Shown here in pieces: positions 40,901-52,900 of a DNA stretch of 64,000 nucleotides. The notes under the pieces are model-generated. The model did no database searches and was not told the origin of the DNA. It was given only the letters and a program-made list of their open reading frames with translations. The stretch lies in contig JTDE01001304.1 in assembly GCA_014338405.1 (NCBI GenBank), positions 66,959 through 130,958 of the forward strand. Direction: 5' to 3'. The translations under genes were made by a program, and so were the position numbers. Position 1 is the stretch's first letter. Each line of letters begins with the position of its first letter. This DNA comes from Paragonimus skrjabini miyazakii (taxonomy: Eukaryota; Platyhelminthes; Trematoda; Plagiorchiida; Troglotrematidae).

Positions 40901-43900
40901 ACAGTTCCCTTTCGTACCGCGTGTCTGAATTCGAGGCTGTACAGCTGTACTGAATCTGCAGAGGCTCGTCCTCAATGTACTCATCTAGATGGTCCGTCTC
41001 AGTGCTGTTCTCACAAAACCTAAAATTGATGTTGCTAAGCGAAAAATTTATTTGCATAACATTCCAGGATGATAGCCTTTGCACATTGAAGGTCAGTTTA
41101 CCAGCTTTGAGGTTGTCCGTAGAGTAGCTGCTTCGGAGTCCTTTCGTCCCTAAACCTATGGACATATTCTAGCCAATGAAGCGGGATGCGTATTAACGAG
41201 TATTCACTTGAGTCCATGTTTGTTCGCTAAAGTAACTCAGTGTTAGGAAACATGTATGATCACTGAATAAACAAGATACATCTTGGAACTTTCACTTGGA
41301 AGCGGACCAAATACTACACATTCCGTTGATAGAGCATTTACGTTTGACTGTCCTACAACAACGCAGACAACAGTAGTGGATAGCTGACAAACAACTTTGT
41401 TGCCATCTTCATGCTAATGATTTTTCAGGTACATCTTTCGACACTGTTGAAAGCAACGTTATCCTTCACCACACGAGCTAACAACCGGCAATTCACAGAT
41501 AAATTTGTTGACAGATCGCTATCCAAATAGATTTCTGTGCGACCATCCACATTATTTCTCTAGATACGAATTTTAAGCATTGGAAAAGCAATATGCCCGT
41601 AGAAGGCTGAAAAAAACAAAATATCTCGCCTCTGTTGATATCCAGACCGAATTTGAATACCCCGTAGCAGAAGTTATGGTCAGTCACTAAAGTTCTTGTT
41701 CGCTTTTTACAGATAGCGCACTATCAACTGCGCGTGGTTGCATTATATGAGCAACGTGGGTTACGGAACAGTTGAATATTCTGCAGGTGTTCATTCGCGC
41801 ATCATTCATTTTCAACATAGCCCTTCACGTTCAAAACAACAACTGTTAGCAATACGGTCAAATATAACCAAATAAGGTAGGGGACAGGAAGCAGTGCCAT
41901 TGATAATGTCGAAATCAACAGAGGCTTATGGATGCGAATGTAGCTTCGTCTACACATTCACATGCAAATGGTGACCTTATCTGGGCATCCAAACTTACCA
42001 ACACTGTTCAGGAAGTCTCTCGACTCACGGAATTAACCGCCCTGCTGAAATCCATAACCGGGACATACAACGCCTGTTTACCTTCACCGTACCTCTCCCG
42101 GATCTGGAGAGCACATAACTTCGTGTCGTTCAAACTGCGACCCAGATAAAGTACACAGTTACTCGAGAACAATGGCCTCCATAACTTGAACATCGAGCCG
42201 ATTAGTCAAGACTCTTGCTAGGAGCTTTCCAGTGCAACTCAGTAGACTGACGGTCAATTCAAGAAGCTGTTCAGTTGTCAGACTATTGGCATACTGTTAT
42301 CTCAATCGCATTCCAGTAGTGTGATCTGATTGCAATAGGTTAGCCTGTCTAGTCCGCGTTTCGGCCCCCTACCATCCTACAAAAAATAATTGAACGAAGA
42401 TTGATCCAACTCAGCCTAGCACACACACACACAGAACGAAGTAGTCACCTGAGTCCATAGTTTGGACCTACCTTCGGTGAACTGAAAATGTCGATTATAA
42501 ACCATCAACATAAACATTTATACTTGTAATGTGCACATTTCTGACGAATTCAGTTTTGTGAACCAACAATTCCTGCCGAAAGCATGCTATAACATTTACA
42601 CAGCATAACTCCATTAGTGCACAAGTTTATCGACAGATCATCCTAAGATTCGTTAGGTGCTGTTTTTCGTCGATACAAATAAAAGGGTATTTACGTTTCG
42701 GACATGTCGTTTTTCAGGAAAAAACAAGTTTGTAGGGAACAAAATAGAATAAGATATACATTTTTGAATTGATCTCGGTAACGCAACAAATTATTTTCAT
42801 TACGACAATACTATGTGATTAAAACGGTTAAATAAGACTTATAAATATGAACTGAGGCGATGCGACTCAATACCAAGATCATATGGACGAAAAATATCAT
42901 GCATCGCTTGTACTTTTAGTAAGGTCGCTAAACAATTTCACCTTACAGTTCAAAAACAGCGCTGTAAATCCATGGACACAGCATAATATGCTTCAACTTC
43001 TACGAGAAAGTTGTGTTTTCAGTCTTCCACCAATTTGTAAGTTTAGGCCGTTCATTAATACGGTCTGTCATTATCCATCGTACAGTGAAAAAACTATCTT
43101 GTTAGCTAAATCCGTTAGAGTAATGTCCATTTGCACTGATCGATGCATACTGGTTCTCAGACAAAAGTTGCCTTTCAGACGCTGAAAAGTTTGTCAACCG
43201 TCAGTTGCTATCGATCGTGAATCGTGGCGGACAGAAAACCGAGAAAGTGAAACCGAGCAATCTGGTCTACAGTGCTCGCACACTGTCGTGTAAGCTGGTC
43301 AGACTGTGTGTTTACACCAGCGTCGGCTAATCTGACTCGGTTAGGAGGTCTGTTTTTGGGTTAGCCTCTGTAGCAAGCTATTCAGCTGAAGTTCCCTTGA
43401 CATGGTTTGGTCTTCGGGTTTTGCTTCTGGGTCCATAATTCTGGGACGAGAGATAAAAAGCGTCAATGTATATTCTTTCACTGGAACTCTTCTTGTCTAT
43501 TTTCTTTCTGTTTCCGAGAAATGATGGTTCCACTTTCATACCAGTCTACCATCTGGCTAACCAGCATTGGCCAGTTGGGCTGCAAATGTCTCTACCCACG
43601 CATCTTCCGGTCTTATACGTTCGGGTATACACCAGGTGCCCTGGTCGTTTGATGGTAGTTTTCAAGTTGCCTTAGCACCATACTGGGAGATACAGTAATT
43701 CGTCAGTTAGTTCCAGCGGAGTATCCACCAATCGGAACTGTTTTTCTTATTATAACCTTTGAAGTTAGCGATCCTACTCAAAGGTGAGTTTAGACTTAAT
43801 CAGTAATCGGTAATCTTAATTATCTTCGTTTTCTTTCTTCATTCTAAGGTCGAACGTAACACCAACGCCGAAGCGCAGCAGCAACTGGAACAACAACGAC

Positions 43901-46900
43901 GCCGTGCCGAACTGGCCGAACGAGACGTTGCCAACACTGGGGCTCGTCTACACGAGTGCGAAGACTTGCTACACAAATCAGAGACGAGATTGTCACAGTT
44001 AGAGAGAGAGTTACGTGTGGAACGAGAAGACTATACGCAGCTGCGTGCACGAATGGAAGCGCTGGACGAAGAGAAGCAAGGCGTGGAGGTAAGGATTTAT
44101 CAAACCATAGAATCTGAATCAACTAGAAGTGTTGTGAAAGACGCGTGAGACAAAAGTATTATTCAGACCAGCTGCTTTGTACGATAGCAACTTTTCGTTA
44201 GTTCACCACGCAACTGATTAATTGTGTCTAAGACTGAATGTCGTGCGGATTACTGTTGCATTAAGGAAGTACCAGATGAATATTGGGTAAGATGGAGATG
44301 AGTTAATCTGGTGAAAGCGTTCTTAATGTGAAATAAATCTATTCAGAACAAGTGTTTTTGCAAAACTATCCTAGATAAAGCTCAGTTTTGATTGGTTCCC
44401 TGTCTCGGTTTGTAATTACATTGGCCAAAATTATCAACGTCTTAAAACTGACTTAATAGTCATTGAAACGAATGGGATCATTTGAGGTTCAAATTCAAAA
44501 GACTAACTTGATGAAGCTAAAATAATCCGCTCAAAACCATGCAGTTTTAAAAAAATAGTGTTGGAGCAGTTCGGAGATTAAACTGATAGGCTTTCACAAC
44601 GTTGTTAGGATAGGACAATTTTCTCCTGAACTGAGTACAGCAGAAAGCGAACTACGTGATAGTTCATTTTACCAGAGTACCACAAGACATCCATTTTTTG
44701 TATTACCTCGAAAACCCTACCCACCCATATCTGACACGATACATTAGGCTCAACTTGGGTATCAAATCTACTGCCAATCTCCAACGGTAGGCAGATTTTA
44801 GTCTATTGACTTGTTTTGAATGAGGCTGGCTTGAATGTCTGTCACAGTATGCTTTAAATCTTGTTCACAAACAGTACACATACGCATTCCAACTGTATGT
44901 TTAGCTTCCACCCTGGTGTTTGTTAAGCAGTTATGTTAAAGACTACTCAGTTCATTTTGACCCTAGGCAAGGTCAGTTCATTACATCTCAAATTTTAACC
45001 GCAATTGGTTATGAAGATCGAGTGTTTCTATGGGAACACATAGGTTATGTTGTCAACTCAAACTATTTATCAGTAAGTGACAAACTTGTTGGAAATCAAC
45101 GGAGTAAGTGATAGCTACTTATGTAATCACCTTGTGGTTGTGTCAGAATTAGTTTTACATTTCTGACTGCGTTCAAACTTCTTTGTCACAACTTTCACTT
45201 CCGTTCGATAAAAAGTTAAAAGTATTTGGCATTCCGATTTCAGATTGGTTACCGAGAAGCCACCCAAAGGCTATCTCATTTGGAAGTGGACCTATCCAGC
45301 CGCACACGAGAAGTGAACGAATTGCGCCAGGCAAACGAGGATGCCACCCGGGCTTTTAATCGCACCCAAGAGGTTTTATCTGCTAAGACGGCCGAGCTGG
45401 CAAGCACCCGAGGTGAACTGACTGCTGTACAAACTAGCTTGTCGGAAGTGAAGCGTGTGTTGGAATCACAAGAGAAAGAGAATGATCGTCTCCGTGATGA
45501 CCTGAATCAGTTGGTTCGAGAGGCACAGACGCTGCAAACTGACCTACAGGCTAGTTTATGACAAAAGAGCTACTGATTGAATGTACTTGACATTTTGATA
45601 GAATGCTTACTGGGGCTTGTTCGCACATGTGCCATGAGCAGTTCTATCTTTCTTACAATATATCGGGTACAGATGGAGGTATTGAATGCCTTTCCGTAAA
45701 GAACTTACCTTCTCGTCTCCTCAACACTACACACACGTATGACCATCGCTTGCAAACGAGTAACATTATTAATCATACGTCTGCACTCTATTGGTCAATA
45801 ACATAATCGTTTATGAGTAAAGAAGACAGTAGGCTGATATTGCACGATTTATGTCCAGACAAATTTCGCTCCATCTTTACGAGTGCATACTACAGACCAT
45901 TTATATATCTGTGAGAAAACGAGCAAAGGACCAGAGAAAGTCAATTGTGACAAACCTACAAGAAGAGATGGTCATGTTAGAGGCCACGCTACAACTAAAC
46001 GGTAACCCTAAACCGTTCATTGCGAGATTTAAGCAACCCATTGATATAGGACTTCGACCCGACACAGTGTCCAAAAAGCCGGTATTTCTTCGTCTTCCCT
46101 TTAGGGATGACGGTGTGTGCCAACTTATTCACCGTCGTTTGGTTAGTTCTGTCGCGAGAACATATAGTGCAGTTGTCCCAGGGATTCTGTTCAGAACACT
46201 GTGGATTCCAACGCCCTGTGTGAAACAACTGGTGCCCGAGTCAGCCAAATTCAACGTTATCTATGAATATCGATGTAGATGCGGAACATCCTACATAGGC
46301 AGGACTGAGCGCCAGTGGAGAACCAAGATCATGAAGCACATCCCGAAGTGGATCAATAAACAGGTCACGCAAGCACATGACGTTACAGTGGCGCATAGAA
46401 GCAGAGAGCCTGCATCATCCACTGCGCGTTATATTCCATTGACGCAACACCAATGCGATCCCACAACGGCATTTCGCTTTATCTACTCAACGTCACACAG
46501 GCGAACACTGCGCTATGCTGAAGCTGTTGCAATCCGAAAGTTCAAACCAGTGTTGTGTGTTCAGAAACAACTGTCTGTAGGGTTGTCACTACCTTGGTAG
46601 TGACAATGATTGTGCACTCTGAAAATTGACTTTCTCTGGTATCTTGTTCGTTTTCTCACTGATATATAAATGGTCTGTAGTATGCGCTCGTAAAGATGGA
46701 GCGAAATTTGTCTGGACATAAATCGTGTAATATCAGCCTACAGTCTTCTTTATTCATAATCGTTTGTAATCGTTTATAATGTAATATGGACTGTTACTTT
46801 AATGCTGAATGATCTGCATCCTTTTCTCAGGTTACTGCTTGTCAAGTTTTTCCACAGAATGGCTGAGCTGGAGCATCAGCTACCAACATATGAAAGTCGT

Positions 46901-49900
46901 TGACATGAAGTTTCGTCCAACTTTCTCTACCTAATTTATCCAGACGATGACATAACAGGTCGACGAATGTTCAGTTTAGCCCATTTCCTCAAATTTAAGA
47001 GAAGTTTTCACTATGTACGAGTGAAAAGCTACATCTTTTCCAAATTCAAATCAGTGTCAACAATCGTAAGTCTCCCCAAAACTTGTTGTCTACCAATCAG
47101 AACGGAAAAACATTTCAATTTTGACAGCTCATTTGAATGGACCAGAATGTCGAACCTTCATAACTTTGACAGTCAATAACTCAACACTAGTAACACCTGT
47201 TAAAAGCTATTGCATCCACGTAAACTTAGCAATTGGTCTGCTTAAGAAAGAAGCGGTATACTGCATTCTCACTCTTGCTAATGCTCTTCAATAGTGTATG
47301 CCATTCCCATGATCGGGGTTTGAACTAAATTCGGCGTCTTATAAAACAAGCGCGTTGATTAGTTCTCAAGTAGCCTCACATTAATTATGACCGAAGTTAC
47401 GTAGCCATGACTGCAAGTAAGACAGTTCTTAGACATTGTTCAAGCTGTCCGACTGTTTCCATAAAATCATAGATCACCCTGTTAATTCTGGTCTGTACCA
47501 CACTGATTGGAGCTTCTAGGTCACGCTTCCCTTGAGACTTCTTTTAATATATTCAGCAATATTTGAATATTTGTCTCTGGTAAGTCTTATGTAAGTGCTG
47601 CTGAACATATGAATGTGGTTATGTTCACTGGGATATCAACTCATTGGTGTCAAACCCGCTCACACCACAAACGTGGTAGCTGAATTTCAAAAACTCCGGA
47701 TATTAACGTTCCTGCAGAGTCTTGTTGACTTCCAAAGGTACGGCTTTTGTCAAGAAAAGCTTTTGAAATCCAGCCTACCGCACTAATCACAATGTTCCTC
47801 CAAAAGAAACATCCCCGAGGGTGCAAAATTGGGAACGGCGGCTTTAGTAGACATCGATCTATTCAGTACTGTAATACACCAAGACGGTAAGAAAATACAT
47901 AATGAGAGATGCAAGCACTTCTTTTGCTCTGATCAGTCGACTGCACTAAACAGTCCGTTTTATAGGTTTAGGGCATAGTGGCAAACAGTGAAATGAACGA
48001 GCGGCACCTGGGTGCAATCAGAGTGGAGTAACTGATTTCAGTGCAACGATAACGAGCACACTCTTCCAACAGACATTTAGTAACTGACGCCGGATTATCA
48101 ATACTTCAAAAAATGCCAATGATTTTGGGTTGCGATGACGCAGTGGGACCACAAAGTGGCGGGGTCAACCACCTGGCCTGTTGCAACTATGTGTTTTGCG
48201 TGAGAAGGGACTGGAGTTTTAGTCGGGGGTTGAGATACCAACTTGCACTGAGTCATCGCCTTCACTAACGACAGAGGTATATGCGTTGACTTTCTCTGTC
48301 GAAAGTTTCCGTCCGTTTTGTCAATGAATGCATCACGGCCACTGCAGGTACACTGGTAAATGATATGAATGACAGAGTTTTTCGAGAAAGAACTATCTGG
48401 GAATTGATGACTTCGCCGTCGTAAGGGGCCCAATCGAGGGGGTAAATTAGTTACTCTCGCCATAGTAACACTACTTGCAACTAAATTTTTCAGCATCCCA
48501 GTGATACTGACGACTTAAAAGGAACATCTGAGCTTCGAAAATAGTCTTGTCCTTGTAGTTACAGATTCCTTACGATTTCATCCCTCTCATTTGTAAAACT
48601 GGTTGACCTGGTGTGCGCAGTGATCAGTTTATATGACGTGTTCTTCAGTGATGAAATAGTGTTTCTGCTCTCGCGTTTTGTATCCACTGCCTGTCGCGTC
48701 ATCACACACATCGATCAAATGCGCCTATATTCAGTTACCCTTGGTTAAAAACACCGATCTATTCTGCCTCCACAGACGTCATCGCAACCTCAACAGTACT
48801 GATTACTCATGAGACTTGGACTTTGAGTAAAATACAAGTATGAGTAATTTGAGCAGTGGTTCCAGTTGGAACTACCAAAAGACTTTCTACTACAGAGTGC
48901 GGGATAGCCAACGCTGACAACACTTTTTGTCTTACTTCAGTTATATTACAGTCAATTTTGAAAAACATATTCGAAACACCTGCTTTTTGTAACCGCAAGT
49001 ATACCACTTTCGATCGATCTCTTCTGGTTATGGATATCAATAAATATTTTGAATGTCCTTTTACGACTAATACCGAGATTAATATTTCTTCTTCAGTCAG
49101 CTATCAGTTCACATCTGCCGAGCTGTGTGAAGTAATGTATGCCATAGATCTTGTTTGTATTCATGTGGTACAAACGACTATACCTACCAAACAGTAAACA
49201 CTTTCCAGCCGAATGTATGCAAAAACTATGGAATCAGACGGGCTGTCTGCTTTGTATCTGACAGAACTCGTTCATTTTGTTTAACCAACGCAAAATTTGG
49301 CTGTTTCTGCCGCTAATGCTGGCATTTTTTTGTATGACTGAACTTTTTGCGGTCATCACTGAAAACCCGAAAGTGAAAGTTATCATTTCGTGATAATTGC
49401 CTTTTTCATCTTTTGATGAATTAAACCAGGATTATTCCATGTTTCAACTTTGAGTTGAAAACTGCTATTACCATTGCGATTGCAGTCAAGAGCTTCAGGA
49501 GGTCGTGATGTGACTACAATCCATGACTTTGTCTGTATTCCAAGCACGGTCAGAGTCCGTATTCATCAGAACAGCGCTTGTTCCACAGGCTGGAACGCAA
49601 AATTATTGCGGCAGCTCTGAAATCTCTCAATTATTACACCTGATTGTCTCGCGCTACCTTTCTGCATAACGTAACGAGGTACAAAAACTGAAAAATAGCC
49701 ACATTCCGAATCCAACAACGCAGCCAACGTTAGTAGTAATTAACCAAACTATTATCAGTAACAACAAATTCTTCAACATCTACTTAAATATTGAATAGCC
49801 TTTTGTGTATAACACTTCTAGCTTCACTCTGCTCATTTTGTTCTTTTCGGTTTTTCCAATCCAGGATGCCGGAGATGAACGGGAAGAGTTAAGACAACGT

Positions 49901-52900
49901 GCCAAAGGTTATTTGAATGAGATCGCTCGTCAGGAACGAGCAATCAACGAACGAGACAGTGAATGTGGAAAGTTGATGGATCAGCTGAGAACAGCGAATG
50001 AGGATGCTGAATCGTGGCGCAGTCGATGGGAAACGGCAGAGAACAAATTGACATCCTTGCGGGTTGAGTCAGAAGAGAGGGAAGCTGAACTGGTGTCCGA
50101 ACGTGAAAGAGGAGATATGCGTGAACGAGAAATAGCACATCTACGAGCCGCTCTAAGCTCAGCTGAACTACAGGTGATTGCCTCCAAATTGAAATATCCA
50201 TTCATTGGTAGTGGAGTAGGGTTTTTCTTGTTTCGACTTTCATTTGCCTTTGGTCAGTTCATTTTAACCAAATAATAAAACAGCAAATGATATGAACATT
50301 TGCGAGATCGACGACATTCACAACAGTGGCCATTACGAGTGCCACAGTTCGGATACGTCTCATTAATACGTTGTTTGATTGTCAGCTCTGGTTAGTTGCA
50401 ACCATTACGAATATAAACAACTCTACGGCTACACCAAGAGAAGATCGTTAAGCATACTCATTTGTCGAGTAATTGTGCATACGTTCAAAGCCCTCGGCCG
50501 ATCAGCCGCAAAAACACCACTTGATTCCTGTTCCCGTCATAGAACTCATTGAAATCTACAGCTGATTTTAAGGTCCTGTTTTAGTATTCAGGCATACAAG
50601 CCCAAACGTTAATGATTTCACAATGGGCACGGTAAAATCTCCACACCATACATTTTAGATACCCTTGAATGGAAGTTTCTGACAGAAAGCCGCTCATTGA
50701 TAATACACACTGATTAGTAAGTTTGGTGAGACGGATAGAGGATTATTGATGGGAGACGATAAGACGATTTTCAGTCAGTCATCTGGATATCATTCACAAG
50801 TATTTGTGGCTGACGGCTCAGATGCCAGTAATTGGGCATACTATCCGTGAGATCGAATAAGTGTTAGTCAACAATCTGTTCACAAGCATACACACAGGTT
50901 TGAACAGGTGTACACACTCTACTACCTTAAGTTCAAACAAGGACAGGGTTTGAAGGTTGCTTGAAGCTTTAGTGTGCATAATGCTACAAAAGGTCATCCG
51001 ATATTTTGCAACTGTCTCGAGACAAGTTAGCATCTTCAAATTTGCGACGGTTAACCCTGGGCCCAAGTAGTTAGTGAGTATGCTTACTTTTGAATTCTGC
51101 ACTAAAATCCTGTATAAAAACTGTTGATTTAGTTTCGTACTTAATTTAGAAATGGAAAGGCCGGGTGCGTGTAGAAGTCCATTCAAGTAGGGAGTAATAG
51201 TAGGTAGGTAAGCTATGTTGCATGCAAAAAAATCTGTACCGAGATCTGATTGAAACTGCAGAAGTACGTTTAGAGTGACCGTAGATTAACATGGCAATTG
51301 TTAATGATTGAAGTTTGGGACTATGGATTGTTGCAAATTGAGCACCCGTCACATTTGATGACAGCCTTCATTTTTAAATATGTATTTCAGCTGATCCGCT
51401 CTAGAAGAGAGCGCTGGTGTATAATTTTGCTTCTGACATAGATCATTAGCAAAGCAAATAATGTTTCGAACTATAAGGTACACTCCAACCCAGCATGTTA
51501 CCCACAACGGCATTAAGCCCACAGTGAGTACGACAGAACATGCGTATCCAAACGATCATCCACAACCTCATGTGTGTAGCGTTCATCATGTTCGGTCATA
51601 TCAAACGGAGAAGAATGAGAATAGCTCTGTTCTAACATAACGATAACACCCTGATCAGGACTTCTCAGTTAGATTGAGGTTAATGTTTTCATTCAACTAA
51701 CTGAGTCTGGCTTGAATGATTAGTAGATGTGATGAGATTTGGTGTGAATATAATCATTGCTAACTGGTCGCGATAAGAATGATGACACAAGTAATCCCTT
51801 GATGCTTGAGAAAAAGAAGCCTAAGTGAAAGTTGGTTATTTAACTGAGTGAGTAGGTAGTCTGCATAAAGCTGCTCGCATTGATTGTTGCCTGTAACTAC
51901 AAACAACATGCCGGATACTTGGATGCGCTGAGAGAAGGACTGTGGACTGTGACGGATTCGGCAGCTCAAACAAACTTTCCGGGGAGGGGAAGTAATTAAA
52001 ATCGAGTAGAATACTCAAGGCTCGACATGGTATCAATGTATGTGGTTTAAAATTATATCATGAACTGAAAGGTGTGTAGTATAGGATGAAGGGCAGAACG
52101 GAGAGAACAATACACTCCAAAGAACCCTCAGAACCGGTGTTGAATTAAACAGTTTGTTGAGGAACAGCTGCAGATGATAACGTAAGTTAAGTTGTCGAGG
52201 ATTGAATGCCAAATCCTTGAATTTGAAGAAACGTCGCTTCATTTACACTATCAATTGCTTTGCCAATAATTCGGTAACACATGCAAACATCTCCAGGTTG
52301 TCTAACAAACTGACGGCACGGAATGAACTAGACAAACCGCATCAGCAATGACTTGATGTAACACAAGCGGTTAGAGTGTCGTCTGTAAATTGTGGGTCAC
52401 TCTCCACGCCAGGATTAGCTTTTCGAAAGCTTTCACTGCAGTTGATATGCACAAAACTACTGTATATCATGCTAACTAAATAACCCAACTAGCGTTCGAT
52501 CTCAAACTTCAGAGGCTTCCTTTCTAACGACTGAAATTAATTTGTCAGGTTCATTCGCTCTGTAGGATTTCAACCAAAATAATCTTTCATAAACGACTGA
52601 ACTCTAAATAATGGTAGTCGGATCATCAGAATCAGTTGAATTTGTCGGAGTTAAAACACAAGGTGAAATTACAAGCTAGCTTCCCGACCTCGACAGAGGG
52701 TTTTTTCATCAGAGATTTCAACTTAATCATACTGATCAACCTCGACGAGTAAGAGTAACAGTGATGTTGACAAGTTTCTGAAAATACTGTGCTAGATATA
52801 CCGTGAAGACAACAGTAGACAACTAACCCCAAACAATAAAACAGTATAAAAAGCTTTCACCAAAGATCAGGACGAGAGAACACGCGTCCAAGGATTCAGC

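Larger units (their letters stand above)
37321..43848 (+). other. Intron 10 (6,528 bp)
   Basis: A GT-AG phase 0 intron. It contains SINE copies at 38180 and 39486, a possible helix-turn-helix transposase fragment at 39934 and a LINE reverse-transcriptase fragment at 41925. A short (CA)n run is at 42421. Elsewhere nothing was recognised. Confidence 0.7.
45808..46762 (+). mobile_element. Compact Penelope-like unit with 139-bp inverted repeats
   Basis: Left arm 45808-45946 and right arm 46624-46762 are inverted copies of equal length. I counted about 10 mismatches over 139 positions and no gaps. Between them lies a 677-base interior with most of an intact GIY-YIG reading frame. Penelope elements are known for terminal repeats that may be direct or inverted, and for 5' truncation. 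This unit lacks any reverse transcriptase and so would be non-autonomous. Flanking target-site duplications were not evident. Confidence 0.75.
45550..49864 (+). other. Intron 12 (4,315 bp), GC-AG, hosts two Penelope relics
   Basis: It begins GCTAGT and ends CAATCCAG, phase 0. It contains the foldback Penelope-like unit 258 bases after the donor, a diverged SINE at 47246 and a reverse Penelope endonuclease fragment at 48098. No signal was found in the remaining sequence. Confidence 0.7.

Noticed and set aside
45541..45561. Exon 12 as the last coding exon, ending at the TGA after DLQASL
   Set aside because: Exon 13 continues the family alignment without a gap, and exons 14 to 16 carry the conserved C-terminal signature. 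A GC donor explains the apparent stop.
45808..45946. Hammerhead ribozyme within the Penelope inverted repeat
   Set aside because: The arm has CTGATAT rather than CTGATGA, and no matching core was found on either strand.
50818..51186. Minus-strand frame of 122 codons in intron 13
   Set aside because: No motif, splice context or codon bias sets it apart from chance open frames in AT-rich intron.
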